Assembly: GCA_903919315.1 (NCBI GenBank)
Contig: CAIXHP010000036.1
Coordinates: 1 to 53,992, forward strand
Length of the DNA stretch: 53,992 nucleotides
Reading direction: 5' to 3'
From: an uncultured Pseudomonadota bacterium
GTDB lineage: Bacteria > Pseudomonadota > Alphaproteobacteria > UBA9219
Below are positions 17,752 through 27,275 of the stretch, one piece after another. The translations under genes and the position numbers were made by a program. The notes beneath the pieces are model-generated. The model searched no databases, was not told the DNA's origin, and saw nothing but the letters and a program-made list of their open reading frames with translations. The first letter of the stretch is position 1; the number at the start of each line of letters is the position of its first letter.

Positions 17752-18066
17752 GGGGCGCGAATGCCCCTGCCCTCGCAACAGCTGCCTAAAAACGGGGCAA
17801 GTGTAGGTGAAGAGCGTCCCCACGCCGACAAACCCGCAAAAGATTAAAATTTTAATTAAAAACTTCTTAATCGTTTCGGGCATAAATGGTAAGTGTGTAT
17901 AAAGTGGTGCCGTGTCCGGACGTTGGGCAGGGCGTCACGGAACGGTATGGCGTTCGATGCATAGAGCGATTGAAGATAAGGGATTGAGTTATTTTATCGA
18001 CCTTTCCCGAAGCACGGTGATCGGCGATGCCGCGAAAGGCACGCTCAGCGAGGGAGAATTCGCATC
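17752..18066 (+). promoter_or_regulatory. Upstream region of dotA with an AT-rich palindrome
   Basis: No convincing gene lies here. At 17843-17856 there is a perfect 14-bp palindrome, ATTAAAATTTTAAT, inside a 30-base AT-rich block that stands out from the GC-rich surroundings. It is about 210 bases before dotA and could be an UP-element or a site for a silencing or integration protein. An AGGGAGA motif at about 18051-18057 is the likely ribosome binding site of dotA. I could not define -10 and -35 hexamers with confidence. Confidence 0.35.
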
Positions 18067-21000
18067 ATGATGTTTTCGTCGAATAATGACAAAAACGCCC
18101 CTCCGAAGAAACGCTCCACGCTGGGCTTTCTGTTTAATCCCGACATCAGCGGCAGTATTCGTCCCGTGGGCGAGGTCATCGGCATGTTCGTGCGCCTCAT
18201 CGCCATGATTTTTGCGATGAACGGCCTGTTCCCGCGCCAACACCCCGCGTTGCAGAACACCAAGATCAAGTTGACGATGGGCGAAGTCATCGCCACAGCC
18301 TACAACGGCCTGTCTTTCACCCGCGAAGGCCTGCCGAAAGTCCTTCTCTTCGTCGGCGTGGTCGGCTGCCTCGCCTTCTCCGCCCTCCTCGTCCTCACCT
18401 TCCTCGGCAGCCTCCTCGTCGGCCAAGCCCACGCCGCCGGCGGCATGTTCGACACCCCCAACGAGTCCAAAGATGCCGCCTACGGCTGGCTTTGCTATCT
18501 TTTTCTCGCGGACGGGAGTTCGTCCACGGCCTGTCCGGATAGCGTTATTAACGGCAGCTATGGTGTCACGGTCGGAGGCAGGGAGTATACTTATCCGTTG
18601 GGGAGCACATACAATTTGCAGAAGGCACTCCACGTTGCGCTCCGCTTTTACAGCAATGGCGTTCTTGTCTTCGCGGGTATTATCCTTATCTACCACCTCC
18701 TGTCCATGGTCGTCGAAACGGCGCACCACGGAGTCGCCATGGGCAAGCGCGCCAGCCAGATATGGGCACCCATTCGCTTGGTCGTGGCCATGGGGCTGTT
18801 GGTTCCTGTCGGCGAATCCGGACTTAACAGCGGACAGTATATCGTCATTCAGATGGCGCGTTGGGGATCAGGCCTTGCCAGCAATGTTTGGAATGGCGTG
18901 CTTGCAGAAATGATCACTCAACTGAGTGCTGGAGCCCCCATGAAGGCTCCGCCCGTGCCGCTGGCCAACGAGTTAGCCACCCACTTGGCGACCATGAAGG
19001 CCTGCCAGTTGGCTATGAACGCCATGACACAGACACTTTACGCAGGCGACGCTGATCTACAAAAAACCTATGCGGTCAAGCTTTTCCCGGAAGACCTCAG
19101 CATGGGGTGCGGCCCGAAGGACTGTAAGTTCAGTTTCGGCACTGATCGTCACCAGAAACTTTGCGGTTACATCGATATCCCCGATGCACCGACGGCCGCT
19201 AATGCGGGCTCCTTGGGGGCAGGCAACAACGATCTAGCAGGGCAGCTTCGCGATGCCCAGATACGTACCATAAGGACAACACTTACGGCCATCAACAGTT
19301 CTCCGCTCACAGACGTTGCCAAATCAGTTCTATATTATCTCGACAAAAGTTACCTCGGCACCACGAGCTGCAGAAACTACCCATCCTCGGTTGACTGTCA
19401 GGACAAAAACGCCCTTGGTGCCAAGCCGTTTGGCGATCTGGTGACCTATTATCAAAATCTGCTGAATGCCAACTACTACGCTCTAACCGGCGGCGCCGCC
19501 TTTAAAGCGGACCAAGCGTTGAAAAATGTGCAGAGCATGTATGGCCCTCAGGGCTGGGTCATGGCCGGAGCTTCTTATATGCAACTAGTGCGTGCACAAG
19601 GTGCCGTCATCGAAGCCGCGCAAATTATGCCCATCGGGCACCCTCCGATGAAAAAAGATATCGGCTATAAGACCGTTGATATCATAACCAGTCTTGGCGG
19701 TGTCCTGCGCGATGTTGGCGGTCTGCAGAGTCCTTTCGCTTTAACGATTGGGGCTTTGGCGAACTTCGCCGCTAAAGACATTCTACCTGCCACGATTAAT
19801 GCGCCCCAACTGGCCAATAGCCCAGCAACCGGGGCTCCCGGCACACCTTTAGCCGCTGCCCCCACTACCAACGCAACGAAGGCTGGGGCAACGGCTAACG
19901 CCATACTTACGGCGATTGATTATATCGCCTCAACCTTTGGCGTTTGGCCTGAAGGCAACGGCCTTATGTTCAAGTTTGGTCAAAACGCCAGTCCTTTGTT
20001 GGAACTTTCTTATATGGGATACCAAAATGTCTCAGTGGGATTGGCCCTTATCACGGGAGGAGGAATAGCTTCAATCCTTGGTGGTGCCGTTAGCTCAATC
20101 GTTTATGGCGTGGCGGGCCTGTTTACCGGCGGTCCGGTTGCTGCGGGCGCTGGTGCGCTGGCCGGCGGCATCGTCGCGGAGGGCGGTGGCTTGGTTATGA
20201 CCATCGGCCTTATTTTCCTTACGAGTGGGTTCGCACTAGCCTTCATCCTGCCAATGATCCCATTCATCAAATTCTTCTTTAATGTTCTGACTTGGATATT
20301 GAGCGTTTTCGAAGCCGTTGTTGCGGCTCCGATCTTCGCCTTGGCGCATGTTTCCCCGCATGGCGAGGGCATGCCAGGTGATATGGCGCGAACGGGGTAT
20401 TTCTTCATCTTGAGTATCACGCTCCGTCCCGTACTGATGATCTTTGGCTTGTTGGCCGGGCTGTTGCTGTTCAACGTCGCCATAAACTTTCTGAACCTGA
20501 CCTATTCGATCGCGGTGCAGGGGTCCGGCGCATGGGGCGGCTCGTTAGCCGTGTTGTCAAAGCTGGTCTTCTCGGTAATGTATGTCGTGTTGGCCTACAT
20601 TTGCGCCAACAAATGTTTCCAGAGCATCAGCTTCTTCCCCGACCACGCCCTGAGCTGGATGAGCGCACGCGGGCCAGAGTCCAAGAGCATGGGCGATGCC
20701 CAGCTGCTCAACAGCACGACCGCCGCCGTGGGGGGCATGATGGCCGAGAGGGTCATCGGAGGGGGTATGCGTGGGATTGGAAACTTGGCGAGCAAGCCAG
20801 GGTCGGCGTATAATACTGAAAAATCCTCAATAGCTGCGAGGGACAGACATGATAAATTGATTAGAACGCTTGGTGGGGCAAACTCGACGCTGAATCCAGC
20901 TTTGACCCAGTTCAACAACCCTGGATCTACTACACCTCCTGTCCCGCCTACGAGTGTACCATCAGCGAATAATCCGCCGACGGCTCCTGCTACTACCCCA

Positions 21001-21102
21001 CCATTGACACCACCGTCCACGCAAGCGGGTCCGGGGACACCATCAACGACACCGGGCAATCTAGCAGGCAGTAGCTCCACAACGAATCCGCCAAATCCGT
21101 GA
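18067..21102 (+). CDS. dotA: DotA/TraY-family type IV secretion membrane protein
   Basis: 1011 residues. DotA/TraY proteins are inner-membrane parts of type IVB (Dot/Icm, IncI-type) secretion systems. Membrane segments visible in order: about 35-55, 93-118 (LLFVGVVGCLAFSALLVLTF), 197-218, 233-250, several between about 655 and 760, 780-805 (LRPVLMIFGLLAGLLLFNVA) and 825-850. The family signature YHLLSMVVETAHHGVAMGKR, then IWAPIRLVVAMGLLVPV, is clear. Between segments is a large, likely periplasmic region (about 250-650) with several cysteines. The last 75 residues are a Pro/Thr/Ser-rich tail. No other dot/icm gene is in the window. Confidence 0.85.
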   Translation: MMFSSNNDKNAPPKKRSTLGFLFNPDISGSIRPVGEVIGMFVRLIAMIFAMNGLFPRQHPALQNTKIKLTMGEVIATAYNGLSFTREGLPKVLLFVGVVGCLAFSALLVLTFLGSLLVGQAHAAGGMFDTPNESKDAAYGWLCYLFLADGSSSTACPDSVINGSYGVTVGGREYTYPLGSTYNLQKALHVALRFYSNGVLVFAGIILIYHLLSMVVETAHHGVAMGKRASQIWAPIRLVVAMGLLVPVGESGLNSGQYIVIQMARWGSGLASNVWNGVLAEMITQLSAGAPMKAPPVPLANELATHLATMKACQLAMNAMTQTLYAGDADLQKTYAVKLFPEDLSMGCGPKDCKFSFGTDRHQKLCGYIDIPDAPTAANAGSLGAGNNDLAGQLRDAQIRTIRTTLTAINSSPLTDVAKSVLYYLDKSYLGTTSCRNYPSSVDCQDKNALGAKPFGDLVTYYQNLLNANYYALTGGAAFKADQALKNVQSMYGPQGWVMAGASYMQLVRAQGAVIEAAQIMPIGHPPMKKDIGYKTVDIITSLGGVLRDVGGLQSPFALTIGALANFAAKDILPATINAPQLANSPATGAPGTPLAAAPTTNATKAGATANAILTAIDYIASTFGVWPEGNGLMFKFGQNASPLLELSYMGYQNVSVGLALITGGGIASILGGAVSSIVYGVAGLFTGGPVAAGAGALAGGIVAEGGGLVMTIGLIFLTSGFALAFILPMIPFIKFFFNVLTWILSVFEAVVAAPIFALAHVSPHGEGMPGDMARTGYFFILSITLRPVLMIFGLLAGLLLFNVAINFLNLTYSIAVQGSGAWGGSLAVLSKLVFSVMYVVLAYICANKCFQSISFFPDHALSWMSARGPESKSMGDAQLLNSTTAAVGGMMAERVIGGGMRGIGNLASKPGSAYNTEKSSIAARDRHDKLIRTLGGANSTLNPALTQFNNPGSTTPPVPPTSVPSANNPPTAPATTPPLTPPSTQAGPGTPSTTPGNLAGSSSTTNPPNP

Positions 21103-21281
21103 AAAAAGTTTAGGCTGTCTTGGCGCATGCGGTTTTGGCCCGTGCATGGCGACGATGTGAGATCCTCGCTGCGTTGAGTTGGCGGTCGCTCAGCGTTGCC
21201 GCGTCTCATGGACATGATGTGGCCGCCCCATGCCCCTCCATCGTGAGGGCAAGAGGGCTATGATTCCCAGCCCCTTCCCGC

Positions 21282-22274
21282 TTACGCTTTCCCCAGATAC
21301 CGGCGCAGGTTGGCGTGGACGCGGTCGCGGACGGGGGTCGTCGCGGGGGGCGGGTCGAAGGGTTTTCCGGACATAATCTCATAGAGCGCGATGTATTTCG
21401 CGCTGAACTCCACCATCGTTTCCGGCGGAATGGCGGGGATTTCGTCTTTGTAGGGGTCGCATTGGCCCTTGATCCACAGGCGCAGGAATTCTTTGTCGAG
21501 GCTGTCCGGTTCCTCGCCCGCCGCCATGTGGGCGGCGTAGCTGTCGGCTTTCCAATAGCGGCTGCTGTCCGGCGTGTGGATTTCGTCGGCGATCCTTAGC
21601 TGGCCGTCGCGGTCGATGCCGAATTCATACTTGGTATCGACGAGGATCAAGCCGCGCTGCGCCGCCAGTTCACGGCCTCGCGCAAAGAGGGCCAGCGCCG
21701 CTTGAGCCACTTCGTCCCAGCGCTTTTGGTCGAGCAAGCCTTGCGCCACGACTTCGGCTGCCGTCACCGGCACGTCATGCGCTCCGGCTCCCGCCTTGGT
21801 GGTGGGAGTCAGGACGGTCGCGGGCAGCTTTTGGTTCTTGCGCATACCGTCGGGCAAGGCGATGCCATAGGGGCAGCGGTCGCCTTTGGCGTACATCGGC
21901 CAGATCGAGGTGTCGGTGGAGCCGGTCAGATAGTCGCGCACCACGACTTCGATGGGCAGCATCTCAAGCCGCCGCACCACCATCACGTTCGGATCGGGAT
22001 AGTCGATGACGTGGTTGGGCAGAATGTCTTTCGTCGCCTCGAACCAATAGCGTGCGGTTCCGGTCAGCACCTGCCCCTTGAACGGCACGGCGGCGAGGAC
22101 TTTGTCAAAGGCGCTTTGGCGGTCGGTCGTCACCATCACGCGGCGCTCGGCATCCACGTCGTAATGGTCGCGCACTTTGCCGCGTCCAAAGCCGGGGATG
22201 TCCGCGAATTCGGCATCCACCAAGACATCGTCGAGACGCGCCCGGATCAGTTGGCGAAGCTCTTCTGGATTCAT
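21282..22274 (-). CDS. purC: Phosphoribosylaminoimidazole-succinocarboxamide synthase
   Basis: 330 residues. PurC makes SAICAR from CAIR, aspartate and ATP in purine synthesis. Family motifs: GRGKVRDHYDVDAERRVMVT, TDRQSAFDKVLAAVPFKGQV, EMLPIEVVVRDYLTGST, and LILVDTKYEFGIDRDGQ with IADEIHTPDSSRYW. At 330 residues with an N-terminal extension it resembles the longer, yeast-like PurC class rather than the ~240-residue bacterial form. The ATG at 22274 starts four bases after the nadE stop, so it ends a three-gene operon. The gap to dotA (21103-21281) holds a weak GCCCCTC/GAGGGC hairpin near 21231-21250. Confidence 0.95.
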   Translation of the reverse strand: MNPEELRQLIRARLDDVLVDAEFADIPGFGRGKVRDHYDVDAERRVMVTTDRQSAFDKVLAAVPFKGQVLTGTARYWFEATKDILPNHVIDYPDPNVMVVRRLEMLPIEVVVRDYLTGSTDTSIWPMYAKGDRCPYGIALPDGMRKNQKLPATVLTPTTKAGAGAHDVPVTAAEVVAQGLLDQKRWDEVAQAALALFARGRELAAQRGLILVDTKYEFGIDRDGQLRIADEIHTPDSSRYWKADSYAAHMAAGEEPDSLDKEFLRLWIKGQCDPYKDEIPAIPPETMVEFSAKYIALYEIMSGKPFDPPPATTPVRDRVHANLRRYLGKA

Positions 22275-22278
22275 GGCC

Positions 22279-23967
22279 CTAATTCTCCCGGTAACGGTTG
22301 GTGATCGGATAACGCCGATCCTGACGAAGATGCCGCCGCGTGACTTTGGGGCCCGGCGGAGCCTGACGGCGTTTGTACTCGGAGCGGTCGAGCATCGCCC
22401 ACACGCGCCGCACCGTCGCCGCATCATGCCCCTCGTCCACCGCCGCCGCCAGCCCCTTATCGTGTTCGATCAGGCTTTGCAGGATGGCATCGAGCGTCGC
22501 ATAGGGCGGCAGGCTGTCTTGATCCGTCTGGTTCGGGCGCAATTCCGCCGTGGGCGCTTTGGTCAGCACGCGTTCGGGGATGATCGTTCCCTCTGGCCCC
22601 AAGGCTCCCTCCGGCTTGTGCGCATTGCGCCAACGCGCGAGGCGGTAAACTTCGGTTTTGTAAACGTCCTTCAGCGGCGCATAGCCGCCGCACATGTCGC
22701 CGTACAGCGTGGCGTAGCCGACGGCCATTTCGGATTTGTTGCCGGTGGCCAGAACCATCGCGCCGCTCTTGTTCGACAACGCCATCAGGATCACGCCTCG
22801 GCACCGCGATTGGATGTTTTCTTCGGTGAGGTCGGAGGCGCATCCGGCGAAGGGCACCGCCAAGGTTTGCTCAAACGCCTGCATCGCCGCCGCGATGGAG
22901 AGCGTGTCGAGGCGGCAGCCGAGCGCCTTGGCCACCGCCGCCGCGTCGTCCAGACTGTCTTGCGAGGTGTAGGGCGACGGCATCATCACGGCGCGCAGAC
23001 GGTCGGCTCCTAACGCATCAACTGCCACCGCCGCGACCAGAGCGCTGTCGATCCCGCCCGAAAGACCCAGCAGCGTATTGCGAAAGCCGTTTTTGTTGAC
23101 ATAGTCGCGCACGCCCAGCATCAGCGCCTGATAGACCGCCGCTTCGCCATCGGGGATGGGGGCGATGACGGAAACCTCTGGGGCGACGGAATCGAACTTG
23201 GGAGCGCCCTCGCCGCCTCCGACATTCTCGCGGCAGACCCACGAAGTCAGCACAAGGTCTTCGGCCCACGCCTTCGCCTGCGCCGTGATTTCGCCAGCGG
23301 CATCCATGATGAAGGACGCGCCGTCGAAGACCAGTTCGTCTTGTCCGCCGATCTGGTTGACGTACACCAGCGGCAAGCCGGTTTCCTGCGCTCGGCACAC
23401 CGCGATGTTGCGGCGCACGTCGTGCTTGCCGGATTCGAAGGGGCTGCCGTTGGGAACCACAAGGAGATGTGCCCCGCGTTGGCGCAAGTGCGCCGCCACT
23501 TCGGGCGACCACATGTCCTCGCACACCATGATGCCGAGGCGATAGCCGCGCCATGCGACCGGTTCGGGCAAAGGCCCGGCGGCAAACACGCGCTTTTCGT
23601 CAAACGAGCTGTAGTTCGGCGGGTTGCGCTTGAAAACCTGCGCGACCACCGCGCCGCCATCGAGCAGCAGCGACGCGTTGTAGAGATTGCCGCCTTCGCG
23701 CCAAGGCGCACCGATCAAAAGCGCCGGGCCGCAAGCCGTGTCGCGGGCCAGAGCCATCACGCCCGACTGAACCGCGTCCAATAGGCTGGACTTGAGCGCG
23801 AGGTCTTCCAAGGCGTAGCCGGTGACGCACAATTCGGGCGCAATCACAAGTTGCGCGCCTTGCCGCGCCGCATCGCGCCAGACTTCGGTCAAACGGACTA
23901 AATTTCCCGCGATGTCGCCGACAACCGGATTCAGTTGCGCCAAGGCAAGCAGCAACCGCTCCGTCAT
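22279..23967 (-). CDS. nadE: Glutamine-dependent NAD+ synthetase
   Basis: 562 residues with two domains. The N-terminal nitrilase-like amidase (about 1-260) releases ammonia from glutamine; its Glu/Lys/Cys residues fall in VIAPELCVTGYALEDL, KRNPPNYSSFDEKRVF and GIMVCEDMWSP. The C-terminal synthetase (about 280-562) adenylates deamido-NAD+, with the P-loop LGLSGGIDSALVAAVAVDAL and LATGNKSEMAVGYATLYGD. It makes NAD+ from NaAD, ATP and glutamine. It is flanked by the small exported protein upstream (18-base gap) and purC downstream. Confidence 0.97.
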   Translation of the reverse strand: MTERLLLALAQLNPVVGDIAGNLVRLTEVWRDAARQGAQLVIAPELCVTGYALEDLALKSSLLDAVQSGVMALARDTACGPALLIGAPWREGGNLYNASLLLDGGAVVAQVFKRNPPNYSSFDEKRVFAAGPLPEPVAWRGYRLGIMVCEDMWSPEVAAHLRQRGAHLLVVPNGSPFESGKHDVRRNIAVCRAQETGLPLVYVNQIGGQDELVFDGASFIMDAAGEITAQAKAWAEDLVLTSWVCRENVGGGEGAPKFDSVAPEVSVIAPIPDGEAAVYQALMLGVRDYVNKNGFRNTLLGLSGGIDSALVAAVAVDALGADRLRAVMMPSPYTSQDSLDDAAAVAKALGCRLDTLSIAAAMQAFEQTLAVPFAGCASDLTEENIQSRCRGVILMALSNKSGAMVLATGNKSEMAVGYATLYGDMCGGYAPLKDVYKTEVYRLARWRNAHKPEGALGPEGTIIPERVLTKAPTAELRPNQTDQDSLPPYATLDAILQSLIEHDKGLAAAVDEGHDAATVRRVWAMLDRSEYKRRQAPPGPKVTRRHLRQDRRYPITNRYREN

Positions 23968-23985
23968 GTCGCGCTCTCCGTCGGG

Positions 23986-24366
23986 TTACGGTTGATCGAC
24001 GAGTACAGGCTTGTTCTGCAGCCGCGCAGCGTTGGCGCTAACTTGCGCCTGCGTTTGCTGGATCGTCTTTTGCGCGGCGCGAACCACGATCTGGCCGACA
24101 GCGTCGGCATCAGCCTGCGCTTCCTGACTGACGCAGTTCATATAGGCTTGCGCGTCCGCGACATACTGGTTGTGCTGAGTCCACTGGGCGGTGACCGCGT
24201 CGGCCGGAGCTTCGGGGTCGTGGGCCATCGGCATGGGGGGCTGGGGCGCCATGCATTTGGTCGATTGCCAGTTGCCACGACCGTCGGTCGCGTTGATCGT
24301 CCCGGCCTGAGCGGAAACGGACGACGCAAGAACGGCAAGAAGGGCGATGAATAAAACAGGGCGCAT
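23986..24366 (-). CDS. Small exported hypothetical protein
   Basis: 126 residues with a clear signal peptide (VLFIALLAVLASSVSAQA, cleavage near residue 22). The mature part has two cysteines (STKCMAPQPP and YMNCVSQEAQ) that could form one disulfide. A helical alanine/glutamine-rich C-terminal half follows. The ATG at 24366 has GAGGAGG seven bases upstream, a very good site. It is first in the operon with nadE and purC. I do not recognise a family, and nothing links it to NAD or purine metabolism besides position. Confidence 0.8.
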   Translation of the reverse strand: MRPVLFIALLAVLASSVSAQAGTINATDGRGNWQSTKCMAPQPPMPMAHDPEAPADAVTAQWTQHNQYVADAQAYMNCVSQEAQADADAVGQIVVRAAQKTIQQTQAQVSANAARLQNKPVLVDQP

Positions 24367-24622
24367 GAGGTATCCTCCTCGTTGAATGTACGCCTCATTC
24401 TAGCGGGAAAACGCTTTCGCGCCAATGTTTAGAGAGGCGGGAATGTTTGGGGAACGCTGATTTCGGTCCTAGCAGGCGATCAGGACATCAGACCGCATTT
24501 TAACAAGAACAAACGGGCAACCAAGGTTGAGCCATCCGAGGAAGGCGTATATGTTCAGCTGATTCTGATAGTTCGCTCCGTCCGAAATTCAGGCAGCTTG
24601 TGGTTTGTGATCGAGGTTTTTC

Positions 24623-25372
24623 ATGGGTATGCGTGTCGCTGGATTGGCTTTGGATTCGGATGTTGCGAACCAAGACCCGTACAAGTTCGACACCGGCGTG
24701 AAGATTGCGCGAATAAACTGCCACGGCCATTCCTTCGCCTGTATCGGGCGGCAGTTTTCGAGTTGGCATGGCGGTGGCAGCGGGGCGCAACCGCTCTACC
24801 TGCGGCAAGGCGGCGATTTGACCATCGTCAATCCCGACCGTGAAGCCCCGATCGCCTATCTCGAAATCATGGATCAACGTAATTATTGCCGGACTGGCGA
24901 CACATGGCGCGATTCCACCCCACTGGACCTTCAGATGGAGCTGACTTCGTCGGTCGCTCTGAGCGTCTTTCCCCGCACCCCTTTGAACCTCGTGCTCAAC
25001 GGCCCGATGGCCTTTGCGGATTTGCTCGCGCAGCAAGTTCCGCACGCCAGTTTCGTGAGCCAGAGAGCGCGTGAGTATGTCCCACTTCGTTCCCGCCACC
25101 TTCCGCATGCGGCCTTTGTCGCGTCGGAACTCGGCGGCAAACAGGCCGTGGCGGAATGGGGCGTGTTTGTTCTTGGCATCGGTCAGGGCGAACGCGCTCT
25201 TGAGCAGTTTCTCAAAGCTCCATCGCTCAGCGAAAATCAGGATGTGCGCGACGGATTCCGTGAGCTTCTCGATCCGCTCCTGAATCGCAAGGACGGCGGC
25301 TCCGCTCCACGGCGGCACGACGCGCCGCTTCTGGGGTTGTCCCAAAGGGCCGAAGGGTTGGATCGAGCCTAA
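24623..25372 (+). CDS. Hypothetical protein, 249 residues
   Basis: The start ATG at 24623 follows a GAGG site by seven bases. The N-terminal part (MGMRVAGLALDSDVANQDPY, then KFDTGVKIARINCHGHSFAC) reads like a folded beta-rich domain. The C-terminal 100 residues are less ordered, and the end (LGLSQRAEGLDRA) lacks character. A competing minus-strand frame of 298 codons covers the same DNA but is richer in improbable residue runs, so I prefer this strand. No signal peptide or membrane helix. No family recognised. The 256-base gap before it, 24367-24622, shows no gene. Confidence 0.5.
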   Translation: MGMRVAGLALDSDVANQDPYKFDTGVKIARINCHGHSFACIGRQFSSWHGGGSGAQPLYLRQGGDLTIVNPDREAPIAYLEIMDQRNYCRTGDTWRDSTPLDLQMELTSSVALSVFPRTPLNLVLNGPMAFADLLAQQVPHASFVSQRAREYVPLRSRHLPHAAFVASELGGKQAVAEWGVFVLGIGQGERALEQFLKAPSLSENQDVRDGFRELLDPLLNRKDGGSAPRRHDAPLLGLSQRAEGLDRA

Positions 25373-25395
25373 ATCGGATGGATTGGTTCGAAACA

Positions 25396-25424
25396 TGGGA
25401 TCCCCGCCTTCGCGGGAATGACGG
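25396..25424. repeat. REP-like hairpin element
   Basis: The element TGGGATCCCCGCCTTCGCGG followed by GAATGACGG has a CCCGC-CTTC-GCGGG stem (25403-25416). It resembles a short interspersed palindrome common in alphaproteobacterial intergenic spaces. It sits between the convergent 24623-25372 gene and fabF, where it could also act in termination. A diverged copy is at 37869-37895. Confidence 0.5.
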
Positions 25425-25444
25425 AATTTGTGCTTAAGGAGCGG

Positions 25445-26704
25445 TCAGACTCGGCGGAAAACAAGGCTGGCATTGGTGCCGCCGAAGCCGAAGGAGTTTG
25501 ACAGGACGACGTCGAGTTTCTTTTCCTTCGCCTTGTGCGGCACGAGGTCGATGCCGGCGCAGCCTTCGGACACGTCGTCGAGGTTGAGCGTGGGCGGCAC
25601 GAGGCTGTTTTCCATCGCCTTGATGCAATAGATCGCTTCGACCGCGCCCGCCGCGCCCAGCAAATGGCCGATGGCGGATTTGGTCGAGGACATCATCACC
25701 TTGCCGATGGCATCGCCGAACAGGCGCTTGACCGCGCGCAATTCGATCTCATCGCCCAGCGGAGTCGAGGTGCCGTGCGCGTTGATGTAGTCCACCGCGT
25801 CGGGCGTGATTCCGGCGCGGTTCAGCGCCGCCTTCATCGCGCGGAAACCGCCGTTCCCGTCTTCCGCCGGAGCGGTCATGTGATAGGCGTCGCCGGACAT
25901 GCCGTAACCGATCAACTCGGCGTAAATATGCGCGCCGCGTTTTTTGGCGTGTTCATATTCTTCCAGCACGACCACGCCCGCGCCCTCACCCATGACAAAG
26001 CCGTCACGGCCCTTGTCATACGGGCGCGAGGCTTTTGTGGGTGTGTCGTTGTAGGCCGTGGACAAGGCGCGCACGGCGCAGAAACCCGCCATGCCGATGC
26101 GGCAGACGGCGGCTTCGGCGCCACCGGCCACCATAACGTCCGCGTCGCCCCACAGGATCAGCCGCGCGGCATCGCCGATGGCATGAGCGCCCGTGGCGCA
26201 GGCCGTCACCACCGAATGGTTCGGGCCGCGCAGACCGTGTTGAATCGAAACCTGCCCCGACGCGAGGTTGATCAGGCTGCGCGGGATGAAGAAGGGCGAC
26301 ACGCGACGCGGCCCTTTTTCGTGCAGCACGATCGAGGTTTCAAAGATTTCATTCAGGCCGCCGATGCCGGAGCCGATCAAAACGCCTGCGCGTTCCCGCG
26401 CTTCGTCGTCGGGCGGCACATAGCCGCTGTCCTTGATCGCTTCGGTCGCCGCCGCCATCGCAAAATGGATAAAGTTATCCATTTTCTTTTGCTCTTTCGG
26501 CTCGATGAAGCGATCCGGGTTGAACTCGTCCGGCCCGTCGCCGCGCGGCACTTGGCCCGCGATCTGGCACGTCAGGTCGGAAGCGTCAAAGGACGTGATT
26601 CGTCCCAAGCCGCTTTCGCTGGCCGTCAGACGACGCCAGTTCGCGCCCACCCCCACACCGAGGGGGGACACCATGCCAAGTCCGGTTACGACAACGCGTT
26701 TCAT
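25445..26704 (-). CDS. fabF: 3-oxoacyl-[acyl-carrier-protein] synthase II
   Basis: 419 residues. FabF condenses malonyl-ACP with acyl-ACP in fatty acid elongation. The catalytic Cys is C169 in VVTACATGAHAIG, and the two His are in NAHGTSTPLGDEIE and STKSAIGHLLGAAGAVEA. The N-terminus MKRVVVTGLGMVSPLGVG and the end NSFGFGGTNASLVF are typical. The ATG at 26704 is chosen over an upstream start because it gives the canonical N-terminus. It lies 42 bases after acpP, the usual acpP-fabF operon. Confidence 0.97.
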   Translation of the reverse strand: MKRVVVTGLGMVSPLGVGVGANWRRLTASESGLGRITSFDASDLTCQIAGQVPRGDGPDEFNPDRFIEPKEQKKMDNFIHFAMAAATEAIKDSGYVPPDDEARERAGVLIGSGIGGLNEIFETSIVLHEKGPRRVSPFFIPRSLINLASGQVSIQHGLRGPNHSVVTACATGAHAIGDAARLILWGDADVMVAGGAEAAVCRIGMAGFCAVRALSTAYNDTPTKASRPYDKGRDGFVMGEGAGVVVLEEYEHAKKRGAHIYAELIGYGMSGDAYHMTAPAEDGNGGFRAMKAALNRAGITPDAVDYINAHGTSTPLGDEIELRAVKRLFGDAIGKVMMSSTKSAIGHLLGAAGAVEAIYCIKAMENSLVPPTLNLDDVSEGCAGIDLVPHKAKEKKLDVVLSNSFGFGGTNASLVFRRV

Positions 26705-26746
26705 ATGCCAAGCCACACAGCTTTTAGCCCGTTCGAGCCGCCGGAA

Positions 26747-26986
26747 TTAGGCGGCTTTTTTCTGGCTGATGTAATCAACCGCGTCTTTGACGGTGATGAT
26801 TTTTTCAGCCGCGTCATCGGGAATTTCAACGCTGAATTCTTCTTCGAAAGCCATAACGAGCTCGACCGTGTCCAAGCTGTCGGCGCCGAGATCATCGATA
26901 AAGCTGGCGTTGTCCGTCACCTTGGCGGCATCGACCCCCAAATGCTCGACGACAATCTTCTTCACGCGTTCTGTGACATCACTCAT
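26747..26986 (-). CDS. acpP: Acyl carrier protein
   Basis: 79 residues, small and acidic. Ser37 in [17 protein letters not shown] is the site of 4'-phosphopantetheine attachment. Helix I ([20 protein letters not shown]) and helix III are typical. A longer GTG-initiated frame starts at 27043 but adds a non-family N-terminus, so the ATG at 26986 is used. It is first in the operon with fabF. The 289 bases up to the divergent ABC transporter should hold promoters for both; I did not define them. Confidence 0.96.
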   Translation of the reverse strand: MSDVTERVKKIVVEHLGVDAAKVTDNASFIDDLGADSLDTVELVMAFEEEFSVEIPDDAAEKIITVKDAVDYISQKKAA

Positions 26987-27275
26987 GTTCAGCTCAGCCT
27001 TCTGTTGTTTAACGACAAGAGGCGCGACCTTGGATTCGGCCACGACTCGGGTTTCTCGCGCAGCGGGACGTGAATCAGTCCCGATCGGATCGATCCTCTC
27101 TATTCTGTGCGCGAGCGGCTGTCCAGAAGATTAAGAAACGCGCCCGTAATTTTTTTGCTTAAAGCGATAGAGAGTCTTATGCTTGCTGGGCACAGAAATA
27201 GGCAGGGTTAATTTTTTCTCCTCCCTCGAAACGATCCGTTTCCAGTTTAAATTCAATAGGTTGTAAGGATCAGCG

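Noticed and set aside
17761-17847. 28-codon plus-strand frame after the recA hairpin
   Set aside because: Starts inside a G-rich tract and has no convincing ribosome binding site or similarity.
24500-25396. 298-codon minus-strand frame
   Set aside because: Overlaps the better supported plus-strand gene at 24623-25372; weaker residue composition and no ribosome binding site, though not fully excluded.
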